From Roseomonas genomospecies 6 (GTDB lineage: Bacteria; Pseudomonadota; Alphaproteobacteria; Azospirillales; Azospirillaceae): a stretch of DNA of 64,000 nt. The stretch spans positions 1 through 64,000 of the forward strand of contig NZ_QOKW01000008.1 in NCBI RefSeq assembly GCF_008365375.1. Reading direction: 5' to 3'. Below, one piece after another: positions 40,085 through 48,125 of the stretch. The notes beneath the pieces were generated by a model. That model saw only the letters and a program-made list of their open reading frames with translations, made no database searches and had not been told where the DNA came from. A program made the position numbers and the translations under genes. How positions within the stretch are numbered: position 1 is the first letter of the stretch; the number at the start of each line of letters is the position of its first letter.

Positions 40085-41451
40085 GACGGCACCGCCGCTT
40101 CCCGCCCGGTCCCCGTTTGCCCGTCCTCCGCGGGTTCGGGATAGTCGTGGAGACGGTGATAGCTGCCGGCCTCTCCGGTCAGTCGCCGGACCGCCGCCAT
40201 GGCGGATTGGAGGCAGCCTTCCATGTTGTGGCCGTACAGATAGTCCCCGGCTAGCGCCAGCCCCTGCACCTCGTCCAGCGCCGACAGCAGGCGCCGCCGC
40301 GAATCCGAATAGTGGAAGCCATAGGCGCACAGCCCGCCGAGATGCCGCTGCACATGCGCGTGACGCCGCCGTCCGCGGATGGGATGGACGCGGCGGAAGG
40401 CGTCCTCGGCGATGGACAGCAGCCGGTCGTCGTCCAGCGTCAGCAACGGGCGCGCCCGCCGCCCGGACAGGGTGAAGCGGACCGAATGGCGCTTGTGCAT
40501 CCGGTTGGCCGAGCAATGGCCCAGCGGGCTCGCCGGATCGAACATGATGGAGTTCATGTCCGGCGTGAAGACGTCCTCGTCATAGTCTGCGTTGATCAGC
40601 GCCAGCGGGTGGTAGGGAATGGACGCCACGGCGTGCGCCGCCTCGCTGCCCAGTTCCAAAAAGAAGGGCACGCGGTGCAGGGGTGTGGCGACCACCACCC
40701 GAGCGGCGGGAAAGCGGAAGGGCGTGTCGCCGCAACGCCCCTCCACCGCGGCCACGCGGCCATTGCGGACGGCGATGCGGGTCACGCGGTGCCCGGTGCG
40801 GACGTCGGTTCCCTGGGCCAGATGATCGAACAGGGCCGCCGTCGTCTCCGGCAGCGAATGATGGCTGCCCTTGCCGAAGGAGGACAGCAGCAGCAGCAGC
40901 GTGGCGAAGGAGAACTCATCCGGTTCGGCCGCGCCCATGATGATGGTGAACATGCGCAACGGACCTTCGGCGAGGGCTGCCGGGACGTGCCCGGTCACCG
41001 GGCGGGTGTCGTAACGGTCCTCGTAACGGCGGATGGCGTCGCCGAAATAGGTCAGATCGGCCCGTTCCCGGGCCGTCCGCTTCAGCAGGCCGTTGAAGCG
41101 CAGGACGCCGCGCAGGCCGATGCTGCGGATCATGTTCAGGCCGTTGGTCAGCGTGGCCTTCTTGTCGAATCCGTGCAGCCGGCCGCGGATGACGATGTGG
41201 AAATTGGGATGCTGGCGGTCGAAGCGCTGCGAATGGAAGCCGCGCAGGATGCCGTTGAACAGCGTCCAGTCGGACGCGAAGTTCTTGCCGCCGGTTTCGA
41301 ACCATTCCCCGTCGCGGCAGACCGCGCCGGCCCGCCCGCCCAGGCCGTCGGACTCCTCCAGCACCACGGGCGTCAGGCCGTGCAGCCGGGCGAAGTGCGC
41401 GGCACCCAGGCCGGCGATACCGCCCCCGACGATGTAGACCACGTCATCCAT
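40081..41451 (-). CDS. FAD-dependent amine oxidase/desaturase-like enzyme
   Basis: The 456-residue protein opens with a Rossmann FAD motif (V-Y-I-V-G-G-G-I-A-G-L-G-A-A-H) followed by E-E-S-D-G-L-G-G-R-A-G. A late segment G-L-A-L-A-G-D-Y-L-Y-G-H-N-M-E-G matches the second FAD-binding region of protoporphyrinogen oxidase and phytoene desaturase-like flavoenzymes. The C-terminal 25 residues are hydrophilic. It overlaps the TrpD-like gene by 8 bp upstream and the TrpA-like gene by 4 bp downstream. It probably oxidises or desaturates an intermediate; the substrate cannot be read from sequence. Confidence 0.8.
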   Translation of the reverse strand: MDDVVYIVGGGIAGLGAAHFARLHGLTPVVLEESDGLGGRAGAVCRDGEWFETGGKNFASDWTLFNGILRGFHSQRFDRQHPNFHIVIRGRLHGFDKKATLTNGLNMIRSIGLRGVLRFNGLLKRTARERADLTYFGDAIRRYEDRYDTRPVTGHVPAALAEGPLRMFTIIMGAAEPDEFSFATLLLLLSSFGKGSHHSLPETTAALFDHLAQGTDVRTGHRVTRIAVRNGRVAAVEGRCGDTPFRFPAARVVVATPLHRVPFFLELGSEAAHAVASIPYHPLALINADYDEDVFTPDMNSIMFDPASPLGHCSANRMHKRHSVRFTLSGRRARPLLTLDDDRLLSIAEDAFRRVHPIRGRRRHAHVQRHLGGLCAYGFHYSDSRRRLLSALDEVQGLALAGDYLYGHNMEGCLQSAMAAVRRLTGEAGSYHRLHDYPEPAEDGQTGTGREAAVPS

Positions 41452-42520
41452 GAACCGTTCTCCTCAAGGGCGTGGCTTCTCCGGGGCCATGAGCGTTCTT
41501 GCGGATCGCCTCGACGAGGCGCCGGGCGTCGCCCCGCACCACCGCCGCGCGGGCGAGGCGGAGGCCGTCCTCCCAATCGCCGGTGACGCCGCCCGCCAGC
41601 GCCAGCGCGGCGGCGTTCAGGCACACGGTGTCGATGGCCGCCGCCGGAGCGTCCCCGGCGAGGACGGCCAGCGCATGCGGCACGATGCCGGTGCCGTCCG
41701 CCGCGGGCCGCAGGTCCTCCAGCGTGCCCCCGGCCAGCCCGAGCGCGCCGGGCGACAACTCGATCGTGTCCGTCCCGGCGGTGCCGTCCGCGCCGTCCCG
41801 CGTGACGGTGTTGGGGGCGATGCCGAGCAGCTCGTCCGCGCCGAGGCTGTTCACACAGAACCAGAAGCGGCGCTCCGGAAAGCCCGCCGCCAACGCCCGG
41901 AAGGTGGGAAGCAGCGCCGGATCGGACAGGCCGGTGAGTTGGACCGCCACCGGCGCGTCGGCGAGGAACGGACCCAGCAGGTTGAGGGCACGTCCCAGCC
42001 GTTTCATGTCCAGCGGCAGGACGGCCTTGGCCAGCAGCGTCAGCTCCCGCGGATAGACGTACGGGCCGGCGAAGGCGATGCCGAACCGGTCCACCATCTC
42101 CGCCGTCATGGCGGGCGAGGTGGTCAGCGGCACCCCCAGCCGGTTCAGCAGGTCGATGGAGCCGCACCGGCTGGAGTAGGCGCGCGATCCGGTCTTGACG
42201 ACCCGCACGCCCAGCGCGGCGGCGACGAAGGCCGCCGCCGTGGAGATGTTGAAGGTGGATGGGCCGCCACCGGTACCGACGATGTTCACCGCGCGGGCGG
42301 GCGTTTCCCGAAGCGTCTCCCCGCCCCGCCGTTCCCACAGCGAGGCGAGGAAGGCCGCCAGCGTGTCGGCGTCCGGCAGCCGCGTCGAAAGGGAGGCCAG
42401 CACCGCGGCGGCCTCCGCCGCCGTCACTTCGCGGGCGTGCAGCCGGTCCCACAGGTCCCGCCACGGCGTGACGGAAACCGGCCGTTCCCGGAGCAGCAGG
42501 GCGCCGACGAGGTCGCTCAT
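41444..42520 (-). CDS. trpD: Anthranilate phosphoribosyltransferase-like protein (divergent TrpD)
   Basis: The 358-residue protein follows TrpD from end to end: G-T-G-G-G at 82-86, S-T-F-N-I-S-T, and the metal-binding D-E at 229-230. It departs at positions that touch anthranilate in known enzymes. The K-H-G-N-R-A motif reads K-T-G-S-R-A (109-114). The P-V-R-R stretch before the L-G-P-L-T-N-P loop reads P-L-D-M near 169-172, and that loop reads L-G-P-F-L-A-D-A. PRPP-binding parts are better kept, so transfer of phosphoribosyl to a different amine is likely (inference). It lies 3 bp downstream of the first carrier-protein gene. Confidence 0.85.
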   Translation of the reverse strand: MSDLVGALLLRERPVSVTPWRDLWDRLHAREVTAAEAAAVLASLSTRLPDADTLAAFLASLWERRGGETLRETPARAVNIVGTGGGPSTFNISTAAAFVAAALGVRVVKTGSRAYSSRCGSIDLLNRLGVPLTTSPAMTAEMVDRFGIAFAGPYVYPRELTLLAKAVLPLDMKRLGRALNLLGPFLADAPVAVQLTGLSDPALLPTFRALAAGFPERRFWFCVNSLGADELLGIAPNTVTRDGADGTAGTDTIELSPGALGLAGGTLEDLRPAADGTGIVPHALAVLAGDAPAAAIDTVCLNAAALALAGGVTGDWEDGLRLARAAVVRGDARRLVEAIRKNAHGPGEATPLRRTVHG

Positions 42521-42523
42521 CGC

Positions 42524-42781
42524 TCAGGCCGCCGCCGGCTGCTTCGCCCGGTTCAGGTAGGCGTTGATCGCGCCGACCGAACTGAAATTCTCGGGCACCA
42601 TGTCCATCACGTCGATGGCCAGTTCGTGGCGGCTCTCCAGCCATGCGATGACCTTGAGCAGGCCCAGGCTGTCGATCACGCCGTTGGCGATCAGGTCGAA
42701 CTCCTCCTCGATCTGGTCCGCCGGAACGTCGGGCATGAACTCTTCGACCAGGAACTGCTTAATAGAAGCGCGGTATGCCAT
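42524..42781 (-). CDS. Acyl/peptidyl carrier protein 1 (PltL/PigG-like)
   Basis: The 85-residue four-helix carrier has its phosphopantetheine Ser at position 38 in G-V-I-D-S-L-G. The motif V-P-E-N-F-S-S-V in the C-terminal half is typical of stand-alone carriers that hold proline before oxidation to pyrrole. The gene overlaps the adenylation-enzyme gene by 23 bp, a strong hint that this enzyme loads it. Expected partner for oxidation is the PltE-like dehydrogenase at 36.8 kb. Confidence 0.88.
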   Translation of the reverse strand: MAYRASIKQFLVEEFMPDVPADQIEEEFDLIANGVIDSLGLLKVIAWLESRHELAIDVMDMVPENFSSVGAINAYLNRAKQPAAA

Positions 42782-44324
42782 CGTGGTCTCCTTTCAGGTG
42801 GGTTTGCAGAAGCTGGCGGCGGTCCACCTTCCCGGTGGACGTCCTGGGCAGGGCCGCCTCGACGAATTCGATGCCGGACGGGATGGCGGTGCGGGGCAGG
42901 CGCCCGGCGCAGTGCCGGCGCAGGCCGAGGCTGTTGAGCCCCGCTTCGGGCTTGCGCCGCACGATGGCGTGCAGCCGGTGGCCGGCCGTGTCGTCCGGGA
43001 CGGCGATGACCGCCGCTTCCTGGACGTTGCCGTGTTCCAGGATGGCGCGCTCGACCTCCTGCATGTTGACCCGCACGCCGCGGACCTTGACGTGGAAGTC
43101 CTTGCGCCCCTGAAGGGTGATGCTGCCGTCGTCGTGGCGGCGGACCAGATCGCCGCTGTGGAAATAGACCGCCTCGGTGCCGCCGTCGCTGCGGCGCGAG
43201 AACTTGCCCTCGTTCACGGCGGGATCGAGATAGCTTCCGGTCTGGAACGGAGTGGACACCAGCAGCTCGCCGATGCCGGCCCGCTCGACCACCGCGCCGT
43301 CCTCGCCGACGATCAGCGCGCGCACGCCGGGAAGCGGCGCACCGATGGGCAGGGGGCCGCGCGGCGGCCCGCCGGCCAGATCGACCTCGTGCAGGAAGCT
43401 GTCGTTGGTTTCGGTGCAGCCGTAGATGTTGCAGAAACGCGCGTTCGGAAACAGGCGCGGCAGCGCCGCCAGACTGGCCGCGGGCATGCTGTCTCCGGTG
43501 AAGACGACGTGGCGCGCGGCCTCGAACGCACGGCCGTCCTGGCGCGTCGCGTCGATCAGCAGGCGGTACAGCATCGGCACGGCCTGGATGACCTGGACCG
43601 GGGCCGATCCCAGGAGGTCCAGCAGGTAGGCAGGGTTGGTCGCCTGATCCTCCTCCACCAGCGTCACGCAGCCGCCGCCCTTCAACGTCGCCCAGATGTC
43701 CAGAAAGCACAGGTCGAAGTTCATCGGAGCGTAGTTCAGCACCGTTTGGCCGGGGCCGATGCCGAAGCGCGTGCAGGCCCAGTCCGTGAAGGCGTCCACC
43801 GCCGCCGCCGGAAGCGGAACGACCTTCGGCAGGCCGGTCGAGCCGGAGGTGGTCAGCATGAAGGCGCATTCGTCCGGCGGCGGGGCGGGCAGGAGGACGT
43901 CCTGCGGAGCCGGCGGCACGGGCAGCGCGCCGCCATCGAACACGGGAGTCGCCTCCAGGCCCGGAACGCGCCCCGCGGCGTCGGCGTCGGGCGCCAGGAC
44001 CCGGGCGCAGCCGGCGCGGTCGAACAGGGCGCTCAGCGTAGCCTCGCCCAGGTCCGCCGAGGGCAGCACGAAGCGCTGCCGGACCATCAGGCAACCGAGG
44101 ATCAGCGCCACCGCCCGGGGCGATTTGCGGGCGACGATGCCGACCGGGCGCCCTCCGGGCAGGCCGTCGGGAAGGCCGAGCGCGCGGAGCCGTTCCGCCG
44201 CCGCCCAGGCGAGGCGGTAGAGCGCGCCGTAGCTGGTCGGCTCATGCCGCAGAAGCAGGGCCGGCGCTTCCGGCTGCCGCGCCGCCCTGTCCAGGAAGGC
44301 GCGCAGGAGAGGGGTGGGTGCCAT
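42759..44324 (-). CDS. Stand-alone adenylating enzyme (amino-acid or aryl-acid AMP ligase)
   Basis: The 521-residue ANL-family protein has the P-loop L-T-T-S-G-S-T-G-L-P-K, then N-Y-A-P-M-N-F-D-L, Y-G-C-T-E-T-N, and Y-F-H-S-G-D-L-V before the hinge. The C-terminal lobe ends with T-G-K-V-D-R, whose Lys is used for adenylation. The organisation is like prolyl-AMP ligases of pyrrole pathways (PltF, PigI, RedM), but the specificity pocket cannot be assigned without alignment. It overlaps carrier 1 by 23 bp and follows carrier 2 by 13 bp. It should activate the starter acid and load it on a carrier. Confidence 0.87.
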   Translation of the reverse strand: MAPTPLLRAFLDRAARQPEAPALLLRHEPTSYGALYRLAWAAAERLRALGLPDGLPGGRPVGIVARKSPRAVALILGCLMVRQRFVLPSADLGEATLSALFDRAGCARVLAPDADAAGRVPGLEATPVFDGGALPVPPAPQDVLLPAPPPDECAFMLTTSGSTGLPKVVPLPAAAVDAFTDWACTRFGIGPGQTVLNYAPMNFDLCFLDIWATLKGGGCVTLVEEDQATNPAYLLDLLGSAPVQVIQAVPMLYRLLIDATRQDGRAFEAARHVVFTGDSMPAASLAALPRLFPNARFCNIYGCTETNDSFLHEVDLAGGPPRGPLPIGAPLPGVRALIVGEDGAVVERAGIGELLVSTPFQTGSYLDPAVNEGKFSRRSDGGTEAVYFHSGDLVRRHDDGSITLQGRKDFHVKVRGVRVNMQEVERAILEHGNVQEAAVIAVPDDTAGHRLHAIVRRKPEAGLNSLGLRRHCAGRLPRTAIPSGIEFVEAALPRTSTGKVDRRQLLQTHLKGDHDGIPRFY

Positions 44325-44337
44325 GGCGGCGTCTCCC

Positions 44338-44592
44338 TCAGTGGGCCGGCGATTTCAGGGCGTCCGCAACGCCGGCGACGACGTCCTCCCCGGTCGCCAG
44401 ACGGTCGCCGAACGCGTCGGGCAGGCCGATGCCGAAGGTCTTTTCCAGGATCAGCTTCAGCCGCAGGAAGGCGAGGGAATCGACGCCCAGGGAATCGAGC
44501 GCCCCGGACAGGTCGATGCCGGCTTCCGGCGCATCGACGGTCTGGGCCAGCGCCGTGACGACGCCTTTGCGGATCTCGTGAAGGTCGAACAT
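44338..44592 (-). CDS. Acyl carrier protein 2
   Basis: The 84-residue protein has the carrier motif L-G-V-D-S-L-A-F with Ser39 as the phosphopantetheine site. It differs from carrier 1 in both helices II and III and is closer to fatty-acid or polyketide-type carriers. It sits 17 bp after the ketosynthase gene, so it is the likely carrier for chain extension. Confidence 0.9.
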   Translation of the reverse strand: MFDLHEIRKGVVTALAQTVDAPEAGIDLSGALDSLGVDSLAFLRLKLILEKTFGIGLPDAFGDRLATGEDVVAGVADALKSPAH

Positions 44593-44609
44593 GGATATCC
44601 CCCTTGTTC

Positions 44610-45752
44610 CTATGCGTTGCCGGTGTAGCGGGAGAGGATCAGGCTGGCGTTGTTCCCGCCGAACCCGAGAGAGTTGGACATGACGTGCCGGAAGGCGCGC
44701 GGCGCCTCCTCCGCCCCGGCGGTGTGCGGGGCGAGGATGCTGTCCGCTCCGGTCAGCCAGGGCATGCCGGGCGCCCGTTGCCGGCGCAGGACCAGAAGCA
44801 GGACCGCCGCCTCGATGGCCGCGGCGCTGCCCAGCCAGTGGCCCGTGAAGCCTTTGGTGGAGCCGGCGCAGACGTCCCGCAGGTGGGGACCGAACACCGA
44901 CTGGAGGGCCTTCAGCTCCTCGCTGTCGTTGGCTTGGGTTCCGGTCCCGTGGCAGTTGACGTACTGGATGTCCGATGGGGCGAGGCCGGCGGAGGCCAGC
45001 GCCCGGCGGCTGGCCGCGACCAATCCGTCGTGGCGCGGCGCCGTCGCGTGATGCCCGTCGCTGCTCAACCCGCCGCCGGAAAAGACCGCGAGGATGTCGG
45101 CCCTCCGCCTCAGCGCGTGGGACATCCGCTCCAGCACCAGGAAGCAGGCGCCTTCGCCCATGGTGATGCCCCGGCGCCGGGCATGGAAGGGGCGGGCGCC
45201 TTCGGGGTCCATGGCGCGCAGGATGTTGAATCCGGCGAAATCGACGGCCCGGATGCGGTCCGCGCCGCCGGCCAGCATCACGTCGGCGTCGTCGTGCTCC
45301 AGGATCGACTTCGCCCAGAGCAGGGCGGCGGCGCTGCTGGTGCAGGCCGACATGACGTGGACAAGCGGCCCGCTCAGCCCCAGCCGGTCGAAACAGTGCC
45401 GGCCCAGCGCGTTGACGCCGTCGTCCGCGTCCCGATCTCCGGCGGCGTCGAAATCCATGCCGCTGATGCTGCCGAGGGCGAGCCCGACGCGCCCTCCAAC
45501 CCGGCCCTCCACGGCCAGCCGCGCCGAATCCAGGGCCGCCCGCCCGGTCCGGGCGGCGCCGTCGAACAGCACGCCGATGTCCTGCGCCGGCCAGTGCAGG
45601 TGCGCGCTCCCGACCTTGCAGTCCCGGACCGGAAAGCGGTCCACCGGCTTCGGGCGGCGGATGCCCCCATCCAGCAGGGAACCGAGGTCCTCCAGGGTCC
45701 GCCCGAACGGTGCGTCGAAGGCGACCCCGGTGATGACGACGGGGTCCGTCAT
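44610..45752 (-). CDS. Beta-ketoacyl synthase (KS), catalytically complete
   Basis: The 380-residue thiolase-fold protein has the full KS triad: Cys137 in M-S-A-C-T-S-S, His268 in N-C-H-G-T-G-T, and His305 in G-F-T-G-H, with Lys300 before it. It is shorter than FabF (about 410 residues). The start is ATG 45752 in an ATGA overlap with the KS-like partner; the longer frame upstream is out of the family. It should condense the loaded starter with a malonyl extender on carrier 2. No ketoreductase is present in the window. Confidence 0.9.
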   Translation of the reverse strand: MTDPVVITGVAFDAPFGRTLEDLGSLLDGGIRRPKPVDRFPVRDCKVGSAHLHWPAQDIGVLFDGAARTGRAALDSARLAVEGRVGGRVGLALGSISGMDFDAAGDRDADDGVNALGRHCFDRLGLSGPLVHVMSACTSSAAALLWAKSILEHDDADVMLAGGADRIRAVDFAGFNILRAMDPEGARPFHARRRGITMGEGACFLVLERMSHALRRRADILAVFSGGGLSSDGHHATAPRHDGLVAASRRALASAGLAPSDIQYVNCHGTGTQANDSEELKALQSVFGPHLRDVCAGSTKGFTGHWLGSAAAIEAAVLLLVLRRQRAPGMPWLTGADSILAPHTAGAEEAPRAFRHVMSNSLGFGGNNASLILSRYTGNA

Positions 45753-46645
45753 GCGCGCCCCTCCCTTTGCGGCTCGTCGAAGCGGCAGCACACGGACAGG
45801 ATGTTTCCCCGACCCGGCGGCACGACGTGGAGGCACGTCTCGCCCGCGATCCGGTCCGTCCACCCGGTCAGCCTGTCGATCACCTGCGCCAGCGTGTCCC
45901 TGCCGGCGTCCAGACGTTCCACGGCGAAGCCGGCCTCCATCCGCTTGGCCGTGTCGGCATCCCGGGTGCCGGCCAGCAGCACCTGATGCCCGCCCTGCAC
46001 GGCCTGCCGGTCGAGAAAGGCGGTGAGCGCGGCGGCGCGCGGTCCGTTCACCGTCAGGTGCGGGCCGAGCCGGCAGGCGGTGATCGCCGGTCCGACGGGC
46101 CGCCCTTCCGCCCGTCCGTTTCCGTGGCCGAGCAGAAGGGCGCGCACATGCCCCGTGACCGGCACGGCTCCAGTGGGCGCATCCTCGTCGTAGTCGAGCG
46201 CCAGCACATGGGTGGCGTCGCCGCGGCGCAGCAGTTGGACGGCGAAATACAGCACCTCCGCCGAGCCGCTCCCGGACGTGAACAGGGACGAGGCCGGGCC
46301 GAGGCAGCGGAAGCTCCTGCCGATGGCGAAGAGCGGGTAGAACTGGTTGGCTTTGGAAAAGACCACGGGGTCGATGCCGTAGAGTCCCCCGTTCCTGTGC
46401 TTGCGGGTCACGCCGTCGAGCGTGCTCAGCTCCCCGAAGCGGGAGGTGCCGACCACGCCGATCGTCGAGCCGTCCTCCGGCATGACCGCGCCGGCCTCGG
46501 CGAACAGTTGCTCCACCGCGTCGTGAATCCCCCGCGACAGGGGCGTGTGGTCGCCGTGCTTGAGAAGGTGCTCCGGGCGGTCGCAGGCGAAGCGTCGGCC
46601 CGTGGCCGCGATGATGCGGATGCCGGTTTCAGAGGGGTGGCTCAT
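45749..46645 (-). CDS. Truncated KS-like protein lacking the active Cys
   Basis: The 298-residue protein resembles the N-terminal half of ketosynthases (T-I-G-V-V-G-T-S, F-S-K-A-N-Q-F-Y-P, G-P-A-S-S-L-F-T-S-G-S-G-S). By my alignment the catalytic Cys position is Gly125, and no H-G-T-G-T or second His motif is found. The C-terminal half is short and divergent. Pairing with a complete KS recalls chain-length factors of type II systems, although this one is unusually short. It is coupled to the KS gene by ATGA and follows the UbiD-like gene by 4 bp. Confidence 0.75.
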   Translation of the reverse strand: MSHPSETGIRIIAATGRRFACDRPEHLLKHGDHTPLSRGIHDAVEQLFAEAGAVMPEDGSTIGVVGTSRFGELSTLDGVTRKHRNGGLYGIDPVVFSKANQFYPLFAIGRSFRCLGPASSLFTSGSGSAEVLYFAVQLLRRGDATHVLALDYDEDAPTGAVPVTGHVRALLLGHGNGRAEGRPVGPAITACRLGPHLTVNGPRAAALTAFLDRQAVQGGHQVLLAGTRDADTAKRMEAGFAVERLDAGRDTLAQVIDRLTGWTDRIAGETCLHVVPPGRGNILSVCCRFDEPQREGRA

Positions 46646-46649
46646 GCGC

Positions 46650-48125
46650 TCAGTCCTTCCAACGGGACGAGGGTGGCCAGGGAAAGCTGCGGACGGTTTC
46701 CGCCTTCAGCCGGAAAGGGGTGGTGGCGTCGATGAAGCTGCGGCCCGCCCGCCCGTCACCGGCACCGCGCGCTTCCAGCCACGCCGCGCCTTGCGAAGGG
46801 TCCATGGGCATATTCGGGGCGTCGGCGAAGCTGGCGCAGTCGGTGCGCAGATTGGACCGCGTCACCACGGCCCATAGCAGATCCTCCTCGTTGGCGATGT
46901 CGATCTCCTCGTCGGCGAAGACGATCAGTTTCACGAAGGGGTGCCGCGCGAAGACGTGCCGGGCCAGCGGTTCGAGGCGGCCGTCGTCCTCCGGACCGGT
47001 CTTGGCGATCCCGACCGCCAGCAGGAGCATGCCGCCCCCCGCCGCCGGGAAATGCAGGTCGCACACCAGGGCAGCCAGCGCGGGCTCTTCCGCCGCCAGC
47101 GACAGGCCGACGGACAGCGCCCCGGCGATGCCCAGGACGACCGACTGCTCGCGCCCCGGCCCGATCACCGCCTGATAGAGGGCGTCGCGGCGCGTCGTGA
47201 CCGCGGTGACGGTCATCACCGGCACGTCCGGCTTGGTCCGCCCGTCGTAGCCCAGGAATTCCGGCAGCGAGACGCCGGACGGTCGGTCGCGCCCAGGGAC
47301 GGCCTCGTCGGCGACGGTTCCATCGAAATAGCCTTCCAGAACGATTTCCGACGCGGCCAGCGCGACGGCGGGTTGGGTGAGCGCGGGCGCCAGGGCGATC
47401 GGCCGTCCGGCGAGCGCGCCCGCCGCCTTCAGCTTGCCCGTGCCGGCGGGCAGGAAGGCGGTGCCCAGCGCCGACGCGACCACCGCGGCGGGCGGCGCGC
47501 CGATGCCGACGGTGACGGGCAACCGGTTTCCCCGCGCCGTGGCGGCGTCGTACAGCGCGCGCAGGCGGCGTCCCGGCAGCATCCAGACGGTCAGACGGTC
47601 GCGCCCCGTCACCAGCATCCGGTGCACCGACAGCGCGTCCTCACCGCCCTCCGGACCGCCTTCAGGATCGCGGGCATGGATCAGGCCCATGGTCACATAG
47701 GGTCCAGCGTCGCGCGGGGTGGCTGTCAGGACCGGAAGCCGGGAGAGATCGACCGGCCCCGCCCAGACCTCCTGCCGGCAGGGTGCGGCGCCGGTCCACA
47801 CGGGGTCCGGCCCTCCGGCCAGCCGCCGCCGCGCGTCGTCCGGGCGCACCCGCCGGGGCAGGCCGGGCAGCCAGCCGCGCACCCGTGCGCCGTCGCCGTA
47901 CAGCCCCAGCAGAACGGGCAGGGCCGCGCCCTCGACACCACTGTAGAGAGCCACATCCTCCGCCCCCGCCCGTCCGGTCGCCGGGGTCCCGGCATGGCGC
48001 TCCGCGAAATGCCCGGCGATTTCCGTCCGCGCCATGGTCCCGGCGTATTCGTGGCAGCGCGTCGGGGCGCGTTCCCGCAGATCCGCCAGGGCGGCGCGCA
48101 CCGAGCAGGCCGGATGCTCCATCAT
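46650..48125 (-). CDS. UbiD-family prenylated-FMN-type decarboxylase
   Basis: The 491-residue protein matches UbiD in length and in the order of its motifs: D-A-G-P-Y-V-T-M-G-L near 145, E-I-V-L-E-G-Y near 300, P-E-F-L-G-Y-D-G near 325 with the conserved Glu, and D-E-E-I-D-I-A-N-E-E-D-L-L-W-A near 430. The family reversibly decarboxylates aromatic, heteroaromatic or unsaturated acids with prenylated FMN. The UbiX-type enzyme needed to make the cofactor is not in the window. The start is the first ATG of an ATG-ATG pair overlapping the TrpC-like stop. A decarboxylation of a pyrrole or anthranilate-like acid would suit the neighbours (inference). Confidence 0.87.
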   Translation of the reverse strand: MMEHPACSVRAALADLRERAPTRCHEYAGTMARTEIAGHFAERHAGTPATGRAGAEDVALYSGVEGAALPVLLGLYGDGARVRGWLPGLPRRVRPDDARRRLAGGPDPVWTGAAPCRQEVWAGPVDLSRLPVLTATPRDAGPYVTMGLIHARDPEGGPEGGEDALSVHRMLVTGRDRLTVWMLPGRRLRALYDAATARGNRLPVTVGIGAPPAAVVASALGTAFLPAGTGKLKAAGALAGRPIALAPALTQPAVALAASEIVLEGYFDGTVADEAVPGRDRPSGVSLPEFLGYDGRTKPDVPVMTVTAVTTRRDALYQAVIGPGREQSVVLGIAGALSVGLSLAAEEPALAALVCDLHFPAAGGGMLLLAVGIAKTGPEDDGRLEPLARHVFARHPFVKLIVFADEEIDIANEEDLLWAVVTRSNLRTDCASFADAPNMPMDPSQGAAWLEARGAGDGRAGRSFIDATTPFRLKAETVRSFPWPPSSRWKD

